Source: Bathymodiolus brooksi | Taxonomy: Eukaryota; Mollusca; Bivalvia; Mytilida; Modiolidae | Length of the DNA: 64,000 nt | Reading direction: 5' to 3' | NCBI GenBank assembly: GCA_963680875.1 | Contig: OY804582.1 | Coordinates: forward strand, 53,214,646-53,278,645 | In this document: piece after piece, positions 10,732-18,892 of the stretch | How positions within the stretch are numbered: the stretch's first letter is position 1 | How the letters are laid out: each line of letters opens with the position of its first letter | Notes under the pieces: model-generated | Seen by the model: only the letters and a program-made list of their open reading frames with translations | Told to the model about the DNA's origin: nothing | Database searches by the model: none | Made by a program: the position numbers and the translations under genes

Positions 10732-12235
10732 GTACGACACATGTAATCCACTGTATAATCACAAATTTTGCAGGTCTGTCTGGTAATAAATTCACGAAGT
10801 ATTGCCCTTCTTCCCGTCGGGTTTTTAAAAGTATAAAAGTGATATTTCATCGTTCATGGGCTGTCCACCTAGAAAGAAACATTTCATTTAAGGAATCAAT
10901 TCATAATTGTAACTGCGGTTTCCCATGATTTAACTTGTCATTATTGATCATTTGTTGTTTGTGACAACTTCCATTGTGTATTGGATACACAAGATTAACT
11001 TCCATTACATTGGAAAAAATTGAAAATGCACTGTAAGATAATTTTATAATCAAGAATAATTAAACTTAATGTGAATCATATCTTTATAATTTCTAATACA
11101 AATGATACACTCTAAATCATACAGTTGAGAATAATATTAATTTGTGGTTTGTTTTTCTATTATGTAGTGTGTTATGTGTACATACTTGTAAATTAAAAAG
11201 ATCTCTGTTAGTAGTGTTTACGGGGTCAAGTCATTATTCCGACAGCCCATTTCTCCGACAGCCCATTACTCCGACAGCCCATTTCTCCGACAACCCATTA
11301 TTCCGACAGCCCATTACTCCGACAATGACAAATATCTACATTAATTTTGTGATATTTTTAAAAACCTGGCCCTGGCGCCATAAAACATGAGAATTTGCTT
11401 ACATATGAGAAAATTCTCAACTGCCATGGTAACGTAGAAATGCTAACATATAATTGGCTGAGAATGAAAATTTCCATTAATCCAACAATGCACATTGTCA
11501 AATAGAAATACAACGAGTGCCACATACCCTCTGGTAAACGTTTTGGGTACTGTGCAATGGCGACAATCTGGATACAAAATGAGGAGATGACATACTAAGG
11601 GCTCATTTATACTTCCCTAACGACGGTCGCCGGACGATCAGCCGATGGACGCGCAACAGTCGCAGGAATAAATTCAAATATTTAAATGACCATTACACAA
11701 TGTGTTTTCTACGGCATTTCTACACAAATTCCTATACATTTTAATAATAAACAACAGAAGGTGCAAATCGCGAGACAATCGTCCACAACTTCTACAGTGA
11801 AAAGTAATATGTAGAATAAAATAAGATAAGAAAAGAAGAATTACATTTGAAATATACCAAGCAAAGTTACTCGGAGGTCACCCCTTGATCTGTAGTGTCA
11901 GTGGTCTTCAGATGACACGAAGCTCTCTTGCCAGCCATTTTTATTGTCTGTTCTTCGACCATTTGTCAGTCTGTTTACCATTCATTGACAGGACTATGTG
12001 AGATTATTTCATTTTCATCCCTTGGCGTCCGTCATCTATTAACTTTTCACATTTTCATCTTTTTTTTTGAGAACCACTGAACAGAATCTAGCCACCTTTA
12101 CATAGATGTTCCCTATGAGGTCCAACACAAGAGGTTTCGCATGTACTTGTCGTATTAAAAGTCGTAAAAAATATTTCCGCCATGGGGCTTAAAAGATTCT
12201 AATTGGCATTCTCAAGGACAAGAAATTTGGTATAT
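10732..12235. other. Internal part of the 16-kb insert, mostly unassigned
   Basis: Holds the CCGACAGCCCA array (11236-11330). Otherwise I find only short frames. A 23-codon ATG frame on the minus strand near 11863-11938 (MAGKRASCHLKTTDTTDQ...) follows a 'gacaataaaa' leader, but nothing else supports it as a gene. The stretch near 11600-11660 (ggctcatttatacttccc) is similar to 47722-47790 and is probably a dispersed repeat. Confidence 0.45.
11236..11330 (+). repeat. 16-bp interspersed tandem array (CCGACAGCCCATTACT)
   Basis: About six imperfect units alternate between ccgacagcccatttct, ccgacagcccattact and ccgacaacccattatt. An inverted array of the same unit lies at 25365-25422, symmetrically near the other end of the 16-kb insert. 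Confidence 0.9.
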
Positions 12236-12510
12236 GATTGGTTGATTGATTTTTGGTGTTTTAACGCCACTTTCAACAATATTTCAGCTATATCATGGCG
12301 ACCAGTTTTAGTGGTGGAGGAAGCCGGAGTACCCGGAGAGAACCACCGACCCTGGGCAAGCAACTGGTAAACTTTATCACTTGCGGCTGCGTGTCGAGTG
12401 CACCCTTTTTTGTAATTTACAAAGCCGGGCACGAACCCACGTCGTATTGGTGATAGGCGTGTATGAGTTGTTAGATCCAACGACCTAACTCATTGAGCCA
12501 CCCGGGCCCC
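12236..12510 (-). repeat. tRNA-derived SINE, family A, full length
   Basis: The plus strand reads the inverted tail and 3' module first (tttaacgccactttcaacaa) and ends with the inverted head (tgagccacccgggcccc). Inserted inside the 16-kb element. Confidence 0.85.
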
Positions 12511-12660
12511 TAATTTGGTATATGTGTTGCAATCTACATGACTAAGGTCCTTAACAAGTGGTGGTTACTATCTGTATCATTTTTAATTTCAAAATGACCA
12601 AGCGAAGGTCAACGTTTACATTGAAACTCTATATGAAAGAACATTTTTATGGTTTTTTTT

Positions 12661-13745
12661 AGTTCACCCGGACCAAAGGTCCAGGTGAACTATTGCCATC
12701 ACTTGGCGTCCGTCGTCTGTTGTCTGTCGTCTGTCTTCTGTAAACTTTTCACATTTCAAGCTTCTTCTCCGAAACCACTGGGCCGATTGGAACCAAACTT
12801 AGCAGGAATGTTCCTTGGATGGTCCTCTACAAAGTTACTGTTTTTCGTTCCAGTCGGATATTCAATATGGCTGCCAAGGCCAATAATATGCTCTGATTGG
12901 CTGAAATTTCAAAGATCTTCTTCTCTGAAACTAATGAACTGACTGAACCTAAACTGTACATGAATGATCATTGGAATGTCCTTTACCAAGTTACTGTTTT
13001 TTATGCCGATCGGAAATCCAAGATGGCCGCCATCGCAGGACATAGATTAACATAGGACCCTATGGGAAAATGTTCAAATGCCTTCTTCTCAGAAACTACA
13101 AATATGATTAAAGCAAAACTGTACATGAATGTTCATTGAATGGTCCTCTACAAACTTTACGTTTTTTATTCCGATATGAAATTCAAAATGGCGGCTACGG
13201 CAGGACTTAGTTTAACATTGGACCCTATGGGAAAAATGTTTCAAAACGCTTCTTCTCTGAAACCACTTGGATAATTGAAACCAAACTGCCCAGGAATGAT
13301 CATTGGAAGGTCCTCTACAAGGTGTGTGTTTTTTATGCCGATCGGAAATCCAAGATGGCCACCACCGCAATACATAGATTAACATTGGACCCTATGGGAA
13401 AATGTTCAAATGCCTTCTACTCAGAAACTACAAATATGATTAAAGCCAAACTGTACATGAATGTTCATTGGATGGTCCTCTACAAACTTACGTTTTTTGT
13501 TCTGATATGAAATTCAAAATGGCGGCTACGGCAGGACTTAGTTTAACATTGGACCCTATGGGGAAAATGTTTCAAAACGCTTCTTCTCTGAAACCACTTG
13601 GACAGTTGAAACCAAACTGCCCAGGAATGATCATTGGAAGGTCCTCTACAAAGTGTCTGTTTTTTATGCCGATCGGAAATCCAAGATGGCTGCCACCACA
13701 GGTCATAGTATTAACACAGGGGAAAATACAGAAATATATTCTTCT
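12661..13745 (+). repeat. Dispersed long repeat with ~165/337-bp internal tandem units, left part
   Basis: Opens with a short hairpin (agttcacccgga ... tccaggtgaac). It then carries tandem copies of a unit containing 'gaaaccaaactg', 'ggtcctctacaaa', 'ttttatgccgatcgg', 'aatccaagatggc' and 'ggaccctatggg'. Alternating sub-units give a ~337-bp higher-order period (e.g. 12910, 13247, 13585). The repeat is cut at 13745 by the LTR element and resumes at 24365. Short open frames here are by-products of the repeat. Confidence 0.82.
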
Positions 13746-14451
13746 ATTATACTGATATTCTGGGATTTAAATGTTATTGTTCTTTTGTTTCGTCTTCCGA
13801 CACTTATTGTACCAGTGATAATTATTGCTTGGATAAAGTTCACCAGTTCCGTATGGTTATTCGATAACTGCGGAACGGTCGCTCGGGGAACAGCTAGGCC
13901 GGGAACGAGGGAGACTCCTGCTTCGTTGAAGGCTTGAAAGAAAAGAAATTGGAACCGCACTGGGCTTTCCAACAATTCTTCCTTTTTATATTAGACGAGG
14001 GGTAAAGTCGGTCATCTTGCTAAGTTAATATGACCTAATTATTTTGATTAAGTAATATTCTATTTCAACAATTCTGATATAACATTGTTTTTCTAGGTCA
14101 CCTCCTACGTCAAGAAAATGTTGATTATTTTATTCTGGAAATAAAACTATACCGAGTCCATATTTTTCACATAGAATAAACACTTGAACATTTGATCAAG
14201 TATTTCATATTAATTATGAATCGAACGAAATTGTGCCAACCTCTTGTACCACTCTTTGAACTATGATTTTATGAGAAGTAAAGAAGTTTGAACCAAAATA
14301 AATTTCTAGTTATGCAAGATTTTCTCTGCCAAATGTTTATTTTCATATGTCAATTAGGTCAGTGGTATTGATCTTTAACATTGGACTTCTAGAGCAACAA
14401 CTCAGTATTATATTTGCACTTTTAAAATTGATGAAAATTAATGCTATGATA
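13746..14451 (-). repeat. 3' LTR of the retroelement
   Basis: 706 bp, starting attatactgatattctggg on the plus strand and ending atgctatgata. On the coding (minus) strand it contains a TATA-like tataaaaagg (plus-strand ~13983-13994). Confidence 0.92.
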
Positions 14452-14741
14452 TATGCCTCTGGTGGAAAAAAAGATTGTTCCACCAATCTTAGTGATATTA
14501 CAGTAAAACAAAACAAAATATAACATGATATATATTGACAATTGTATCATGTGATTAAATACACAGTATTAATAATGATAGAAACAAATAAGAAATATAT
14601 ACATATTTACAAGTCGACTCTTCTTTAAAATTTAATGAGTGCAAGCCGCATGTTTGTTTTGATCACAACGACATTGTTGACAAACGATTATCGTTATGTT
14701 TAACGTGTGTCGTTGTTATGATCAAACATGTAAACTTAATC
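14452..14741. other. Retroelement 3' untranslated segment with hairpin
   Basis: Non-coding between the last accessory ORF and the 3' LTR. Arms 14648-14672 (catgtttgttttgatcacaa) and 14709-14730 (ttgttatgatcaaacatg) are imperfect reverse complements, so the transcript could form a stem-loop. I see no strong polypurine tract directly at the LTR border. Confidence 0.5.
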
Positions 14742-15050
14742 TCAATTAAATTTTAATAAATTCCCTCTGAATCGAAAACAGGGAGTATATGTGTCCTCAC
14801 TGAAATTCGATTCAGGGTCATACCATTTCTTTTTAGATCTAAAATTGAGACATTTTTGACAGGAACATTGAGCTAAAACTTTTACCTTATACTCAAATAA
14901 AAGTTTAGCGTCTCGATACGCTTTTTTAAATTTATTATAGGGAATAGTAGGATCTTGAAGTAAACTTAAAGGTAATCTATTTGTATAGACCATTCTTTTG
15001 CTATCGCGGGGTACCCGTATTTTAATAAACGATGAATGAAGGGGATACAA
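14742..15050 (-). CDS. Retroelement accessory ORF 3 (frame-shifted continuation?)
   Basis: An open frame of ~100 codons overlapping the preceding ORF by 85 bp in another frame. The first ATG lies well inside (RMVYTN), so it is more likely a continuation of ORF 2 by frameshift or splicing than an independent gene. Contains a small Cys cluster (CSCQKC) and a basic segment (RSKKKW). No family recognised. The stop is ~290 bp before the 3' LTR. Confidence 0.45.
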   Translation of the reverse strand: MYPLHSSFIKIRVPRDSKRMVYTNRLPLSLLQDPTIPYNKFKKAYRDAKLLFEYKVKVLAQCSCQKCLNFRSKKKWYDPESNFSEDTYTPCFRFRGNLLKFN

Positions 15051-15355
15051 TCTTCAATTAGATCAAGAGAGAGTGACGGATATGGTAGTAAGGGAAGTAA
15101 ATTAGTTTCGCTAATATTCAAAAACGATGCAATATTAATAATTTTAATAAGAATATCCTTATCAAAAGGAATTTGAACATTATTTGAAACTCGTTGTCTT
15201 AAAATTTGAAAGGTGTTTTCGTCGAAGGAAGATAAATCAATTTTGTACTCACCAAATCTTGTTAAAGCTTGAAATGTTTCACCGATTTGAATAAGTTGAT
15301 AATCATTACTAAACAAAACTATAGTGGTATTCCTAAATTGACAATGAAGTTCCAT
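14966..15355 (-). CDS. Retroelement accessory ORF 2, possible SKP1/BTB-like fold
   Basis: A 129-codon ORF with a true ATG, five bases after the stop of the previous ORF. The pattern LSSFDENTFQILRQRV followed by ILIKIINIASFLNI resembles the SKP1/BTB arrangement (strand, helix, then 'L..ll.aAnyLdi'). That is a profile impression, not a search result. If correct, the protein could contact cullin-type ubiquitin ligases. It sits downstream of env, where Ty3/Gypsy elements normally have nothing. Confidence 0.5.
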   Translation of the reverse strand: MELHCQFRNTTIVLFSNDYQLIQIGETFQALTRFGEYKIDLSSFDENTFQILRQRVSNNVQIPFDKDILIKIINIASFLNISETNLLPLLPYPSLSLDLIEDCIPFIHRLLKYGYPAIAKEWSIQIDYL

Positions 15356-15360
15356 GATAA

Positions 15361-15656
15361 TTATTTAAAATATTTGGAAACCTGATTTTGATAAGATTTC
15401 TTTAATTGATCATAATAATCTAAATTCAAATAAATGAAAGGAGGAAGGTTGTCTTCAATTAAATTAGAGTTGTCAGAAATGAAATCTAAACAAGTGACAA
15501 ACAGAGAATCTGGCCTTGGAGTGTTGGGAAAAGGATCGAAATTTAAATCAATGAGTTTTTGGATAGCTAAACAATAATCTACATCCTTATGATTATTGCA
15601 CAGCTTGAGCCAGATGGTTTGTGGAGTCAGCTGTTCGACATCTACTGAAAGGCAAT
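15361..15656 (-). CDS. Retroelement accessory ORF 1, starts at a 3' splice site
   Basis: An open minus-strand frame of ~98 codons (TAA at 15361-15363) with no ATG start. Its 5' limit is a strong acceptor: tttttctttttctttctaaa then ttatag|AT. This suggests translation from a spliced message that gains its start codon from an upstream exon. Composition is acidic and aromatic (NLPPFIYLNLDYYDQLKKSY near the end). No family recognised. ORF 2 begins a few bases beyond the stop. Confidence 0.5.
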
Positions 15657-15690
15657 CTATAATTTAGAAAGAAAAAGAAAAATACAGATT
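15657..15690 (-). promoter_or_regulatory. Predicted 3' splice site upstream of accessory ORF 1
   Basis: On the minus strand a ~20-nt pyrimidine tract is followed by AAATTATAG, directly before the open frame at 15656. The site lies just after the env stop, as expected for a subgenomic acceptor. Confidence 0.45.
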
Positions 15691-15696
15691 AATAAT

Positions 15697-17910
15697 CTAA
15701 GTATATAAATTTGGAGGCAAGTTAATTTTGTTGGAACGTTGAGTTTGTTGAGGTGGTGATGTAATAATTCTATGGTTTTCAATGGGATGTTGTATATTGT
15801 GGTGTACTAAAATAACATAGGCGTCAAATGGATGTTTCAAGATTGATTTCAGTGTCCAAGCTTGAAATATAGTTAATTTAAGTATTGATGGAATCGATTG
15901 GATTTGGGCCGTATTTAAATTCCTAACAATAAAATCCGGCCAGTAAACAGATAACGTAGGGTTGAAGCGTCCATTAATCTTTATATTGTCAATTATATTT
16001 GGATAGTTGATTTCCCAATATCTCGGACATAAAGGCAAATGCATAATAGGGATCATTACACATTGAAATCCGTCAGATATTTGTAAACAGAGTGCTGTAT
16101 GCATGTTTCGACAGGAAATACGTTTATATAGTAGGACAATAAGGAGAATTAGAATTATCAACACAAGGACGAAAATTCCATGGTCCCATTCCAAATTGTC
16201 GTTTAAGGTGTTTATCCAATAGTTTGGTATAGCCGTTGATGCTGGAACATATTCAAACATAAGTGTGGTTGTAGGAGCTGTTTTGACTGATTTATACAAA
16301 GTTATTGCTGCTGCTAATATTCGGAATTTATAAAATAACCAAAAGATGAGAATAGCGTTTACAAATGTTGTTGTGATGGCTATTATGGATATAATGTTAT
16401 TCGTTAATGACCAATAATTATCATCGATCTTAATTTCACCATCTAACATCGATTCAGCTAAGGAGGAGTAAATAATATTTTGTTGCTTTACTCTTGCGGC
16501 CATTTTCTTCAAACTCAAATGGGATTGTTGATCTGAAGCTACTATGTGATCCATTTTATTTTTATAAATAGTAAAGTTTGGTAGTAAAATATTTACTGGA
16601 TTTGAAAAGGTTGTGTTACACAGAATGTGTGAAAGTCGAGATTCATCAAAAAAATGCTGCAATAATGCTAAATTTACTGGATGTAATTTAGTGAAATTTG
16701 TTGGTTTATCATTACAAGAGGAAACGTGACTGGAAAAATGATCTTCATTCGTAATAAGAGCACAGTGACAAGGAATAGTGAAAATACAAAAAGAGCATCC
16801 TTGTACATGTCTAGTGTTGTTGGTGCATTGCAACTTAAGTTGTGGTATTTTATAAATCAAAACAGAAGTTGCCGAAATTTCAATAATTTGTGGTTTTAAA
16901 ATATCAGTTAAAAATCTAAAATTGCAAGAATGTTTTATTAGTGATTTATTATTGAAAAATAAGTTTAATATACAACTTGAAGTATTAGTGGATTTAAATA
17001 ATGGCCTACGAGAACAGTGTTTTGTTTTATCACCTAGACAATTTGTTAAGGAATCAGTTGTTAAAGTGGTATGAAATTGTTTGTCATGCGTAATTAAAAA
17101 ATAATCAGGAAGGTCCAAAATTTGAGTCGCATGGTTATGTGTAGAGTTAACTTCAACTGGAAATGATAAAACATTATATGTCTGAAACAATTTGCCATGA
17201 GTAGTAATTGGAAATTTAATTGATAGGTATAAGGTAGAATCGTTTCTTAAAATAGTAAAAGATGCATATTTGTAATAATAATTGGGATCTGAAGTTAAAA
17301 CTTTGTATTCATTATAATCCTTATCTAATATAACTTGAATGTCCTGAATTGTAGTTTGTAAAACAGATGGAGTAAGAATTAACGGAGACAATTTCCCTTC
17401 CGTTAAATCGGTAACTGATGTCTTAAGATTGAAAAGGTAGTTTTGAAGTTCATTGAGGTATTGATTTTGTGAGGCTTGAAGTACAAAATAATTGGAATAT
17501 TGAGTTTGAAGAGAATGAGAATTTTTTTCCATCAAAATCCTTAATCTGTTAAGTACTAACGCATTTGTTTTGATGCCCTGCATTGCATTGGAAATGCGTT
17601 TATCTGTTTGGGTCAAAAACGAGGCAAAGTTTCCACCGTATTGATTCAAAGCCCCTACAATTTTGTTATTTTGTTTTGTTAGAGCATTAATATGACTTGC
17701 TAATTTTCTAACATCCCCTTCTGTGGCTACTCCAAAAAGATTGCTGGCTATGTCTCCCACCAAAGGTAAAAGAGCTCGTTTTGATCTGCCATTGACTTTA
17801 GTTGTTACTTGTGGTACCATTTTAAATATCAAATCTTTTGTAAGTTTAGTTTGAGAAGTCATGTATGATCTTATACGCAATACAATCATCAAACTTTGTA
17901 GAACATTCAT
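15697..17910 (-). CDS. Env-like glycoprotein of the LTR retroelement (main ORF)
   Basis: 737 codons. Near the N-terminus a furin-type site (RSKR, residues 42-45) precedes a hydrophobic Gly/Ala-rich stretch (ALLPLVGDIASNLFG), the layout of the errantivirus/baculovirus-F-like class of Env. Long heptad-like helices follow (LTKQNNKIVGALNQ). Two hydrophobic segments lie at about residues 500-530 and 577-597, and a ~135-residue extension follows the second, which is longer than the usual cytoplasmic tail. Many N-glycosylation sequons (e.g. NNTR, NTTF). The signal peptide lies in a separate overlapping ORF (17846-18109), so the gene appears frame-broken here. Confidence 0.75.
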   Translation of the reverse strand: MNVLQSLMIVLRIRSYMTSQTKLTKDLIFKMVPQVTTKVNGRSKRALLPLVGDIASNLFGVATEGDVRKLASHINALTKQNNKIVGALNQYGGNFASFLTQTDKRISNAMQGIKTNALVLNRLRILMEKNSHSLQTQYSNYFVLQASQNQYLNELQNYLFNLKTSVTDLTEGKLSPLILTPSVLQTTIQDIQVILDKDYNEYKVLTSDPNYYYKYASFTILRNDSTLYLSIKFPITTHGKLFQTYNVLSFPVEVNSTHNHATQILDLPDYFLITHDKQFHTTLTTDSLTNCLGDKTKHCSRRPLFKSTNTSSCILNLFFNNKSLIKHSCNFRFLTDILKPQIIEISATSVLIYKIPQLKLQCTNNTRHVQGCSFCIFTIPCHCALITNEDHFSSHVSSCNDKPTNFTKLHPVNLALLQHFFDESRLSHILCNTTFSNPVNILLPNFTIYKNKMDHIVASDQQSHLSLKKMAARVKQQNIIYSSLAESMLDGEIKIDDNYWSLTNNIISIIAITTTFVNAILIFWLFYKFRILAAAITLYKSVKTAPTTTLMFEYVPASTAIPNYWINTLNDNLEWDHGIFVLVLIILILLIVLLYKRISCRNMHTALCLQISDGFQCVMIPIMHLPLCPRYWEINYPNIIDNIKINGRFNPTLSVYWPDFIVRNLNTAQIQSIPSILKLTIFQAWTLKSILKHPFDAYVILVHHNIQHPIENHRIITSPPQQTQRSNKINLPPNLYT

Positions 17911-18109
17911 TCATTGGCTTTTGATCCAAATCTAAATATAAATGCATTGGTATTTCATAAACATGACTCCAATAATCTGTTGCAAAATCTATATTTAAAT
18001 GTTTTTGAAAAATAACACCGTAGTTTATCCTTTGTTCATCACCGATTGACCTTGACAAAAGTAGAGTGGCTACGACAAGTCGTAAAGTCATGTAAGCCAT
18101 ACTTTTCAT
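17846..18109 (-). CDS. Env-like N-terminal ORF with signal peptide
   Basis: 87 codons from ATG at 18109. Residues ~5-22 are hydrophobic (MTLRLVVATLLLSRSIG) and look like a cleavable signal peptide; Cys residues follow. It overlaps the main env ORF by 65 bp in another frame, so one indel probably separates the two parts of a single gene. The ATG lies two bases after a strong acceptor (see 18112). Confidence 0.6.
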   Translation of the reverse strand: MKSMAYMTLRLVVATLLLSRSIGDEQRINYGVIFQKHLNIDFATDYWSHVYEIPMHLYLDLDQKPMNECSTKFDDCIAYKIIHDFSN

Positions 18110-18111
18110 AC

Positions 18112-18150
18112 CTAAAAAAAAAAATAAAAAAAAAATGGGAGTTATTTTGT
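18112..18150 (-). promoter_or_regulatory. Predicted env 3' splice site
   Basis: The minus strand reads a ~24-nt T-rich tract ending in TTTTAG|GT followed at once by the env ATG. Env of gypsy-type elements is known to be expressed from a spliced RNA, so this is a credible acceptor. The donor was not identified. Confidence 0.5.
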
Positions 18151-18259
18151 GCTAGCGGTCTAAAATTAAAAAAAATAAGGTGTTGGAATATTTTAATAGT
18201 ATGAAAGCAATGGTAATTACAATAATTTCCACTATTCTTAGACTTGATCAATATGAACA

Positions 18260-18892
18260 TTAATATTTTCTTTTGCGACGTTTCTTTCGAGCTTTTGCAG
18301 TGTGGAAGGCAGTTTTAAGAGCTTCCGACACATCGTTTTCATATTGCCATGAAGAAGGTGAATTATCTTTCCATTGTACTAAATATTGGCGTTTTCCGGA
18401 AACCCATCTTGTTTTTAATAATCTGGTAGCTTCGTACCATTGTGCGTTTGTTTTATCCTTATTTATGTTTCTTTGAATCTGAGTCTTAGTTTGTTTTGCT
18501 TGATCTACCTGCGACTTTATTGTATTTTCATTAGTATCATCATTATTACTGTCTTCTGTATCCTCAATACTTTCATTAACTGTATCATTAGGTGGGGGCC
18601 TAAAGTCACGTGGATCTTTGTAAGGCTTTAACCTATTCGCATGTATGAATGATTTTACAGGTCTCAGTGTTTTTAAGTCTAATAATTTATATATTAAATT
18701 GTATCGACTTTCAATTATTGAGTACGGTCCCATCCATTTTGGTTCTAACTTTTTCTTTTTTCCTATTTCAACTTTTTCAACTTTTAGAAAAACTCTGTCT
18801 CCTACTTTGAAGTTAGGTAATTTTGTTTTTTTTATCATAGTATTCCTTGTTTTTACCTTGAGTAAGTTCAACATTGGATCTTGCAACATCAT
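18260..18892 (-). CDS. Integrase C-terminal tail: GPY/F plus chromodomain-like region
   Basis: Contains the GPY/F-type core (KLEPKWMGPYSIIESRYN) that ends Ty3/Gypsy integrases, an acidic Asn/Asp-rich linker, and a C-terminal chromodomain-like segment (YLVQWKDNSPSSWQYEND) followed by a basic tail (RKKRRKRKY). Chromodomains in chromoviruses guide integration to chromatin. It overlaps the end of pol by 80 bp in another frame; the switch coincides with an eight-base homopolymer at 18826-18833, so this is a frameshift mutation, a sequencing slip or programmed slippage rather than a separate gene. Confidence 0.75.
   Translation of the reverse strand: MMLQDPMLNLLKVKTRNTMIKKTKLPNFKVGDRVFLKVEKVEIGKKKKLEPKWMGPYSIIESRYNLIYKLLDLKTLRPVKSFIHANRLKPYKDPRDFRPPPNDTVNESIEDTEDSNNDDTNENTIKSQVDQAKQTKTQIQRNINKDKTNAQWYEATRLLKTRWVSGKRQYLVQWKDNSPSSWQYENDVSEALKTAFHTAKARKKRRKRKY

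Noticed and set aside
12649..13937. Several 60-97-codon plus-strand ORFs
   Set aside because: They follow the tandem units of the dispersed repeat and the LTR; no family match and no consistent frame between units.
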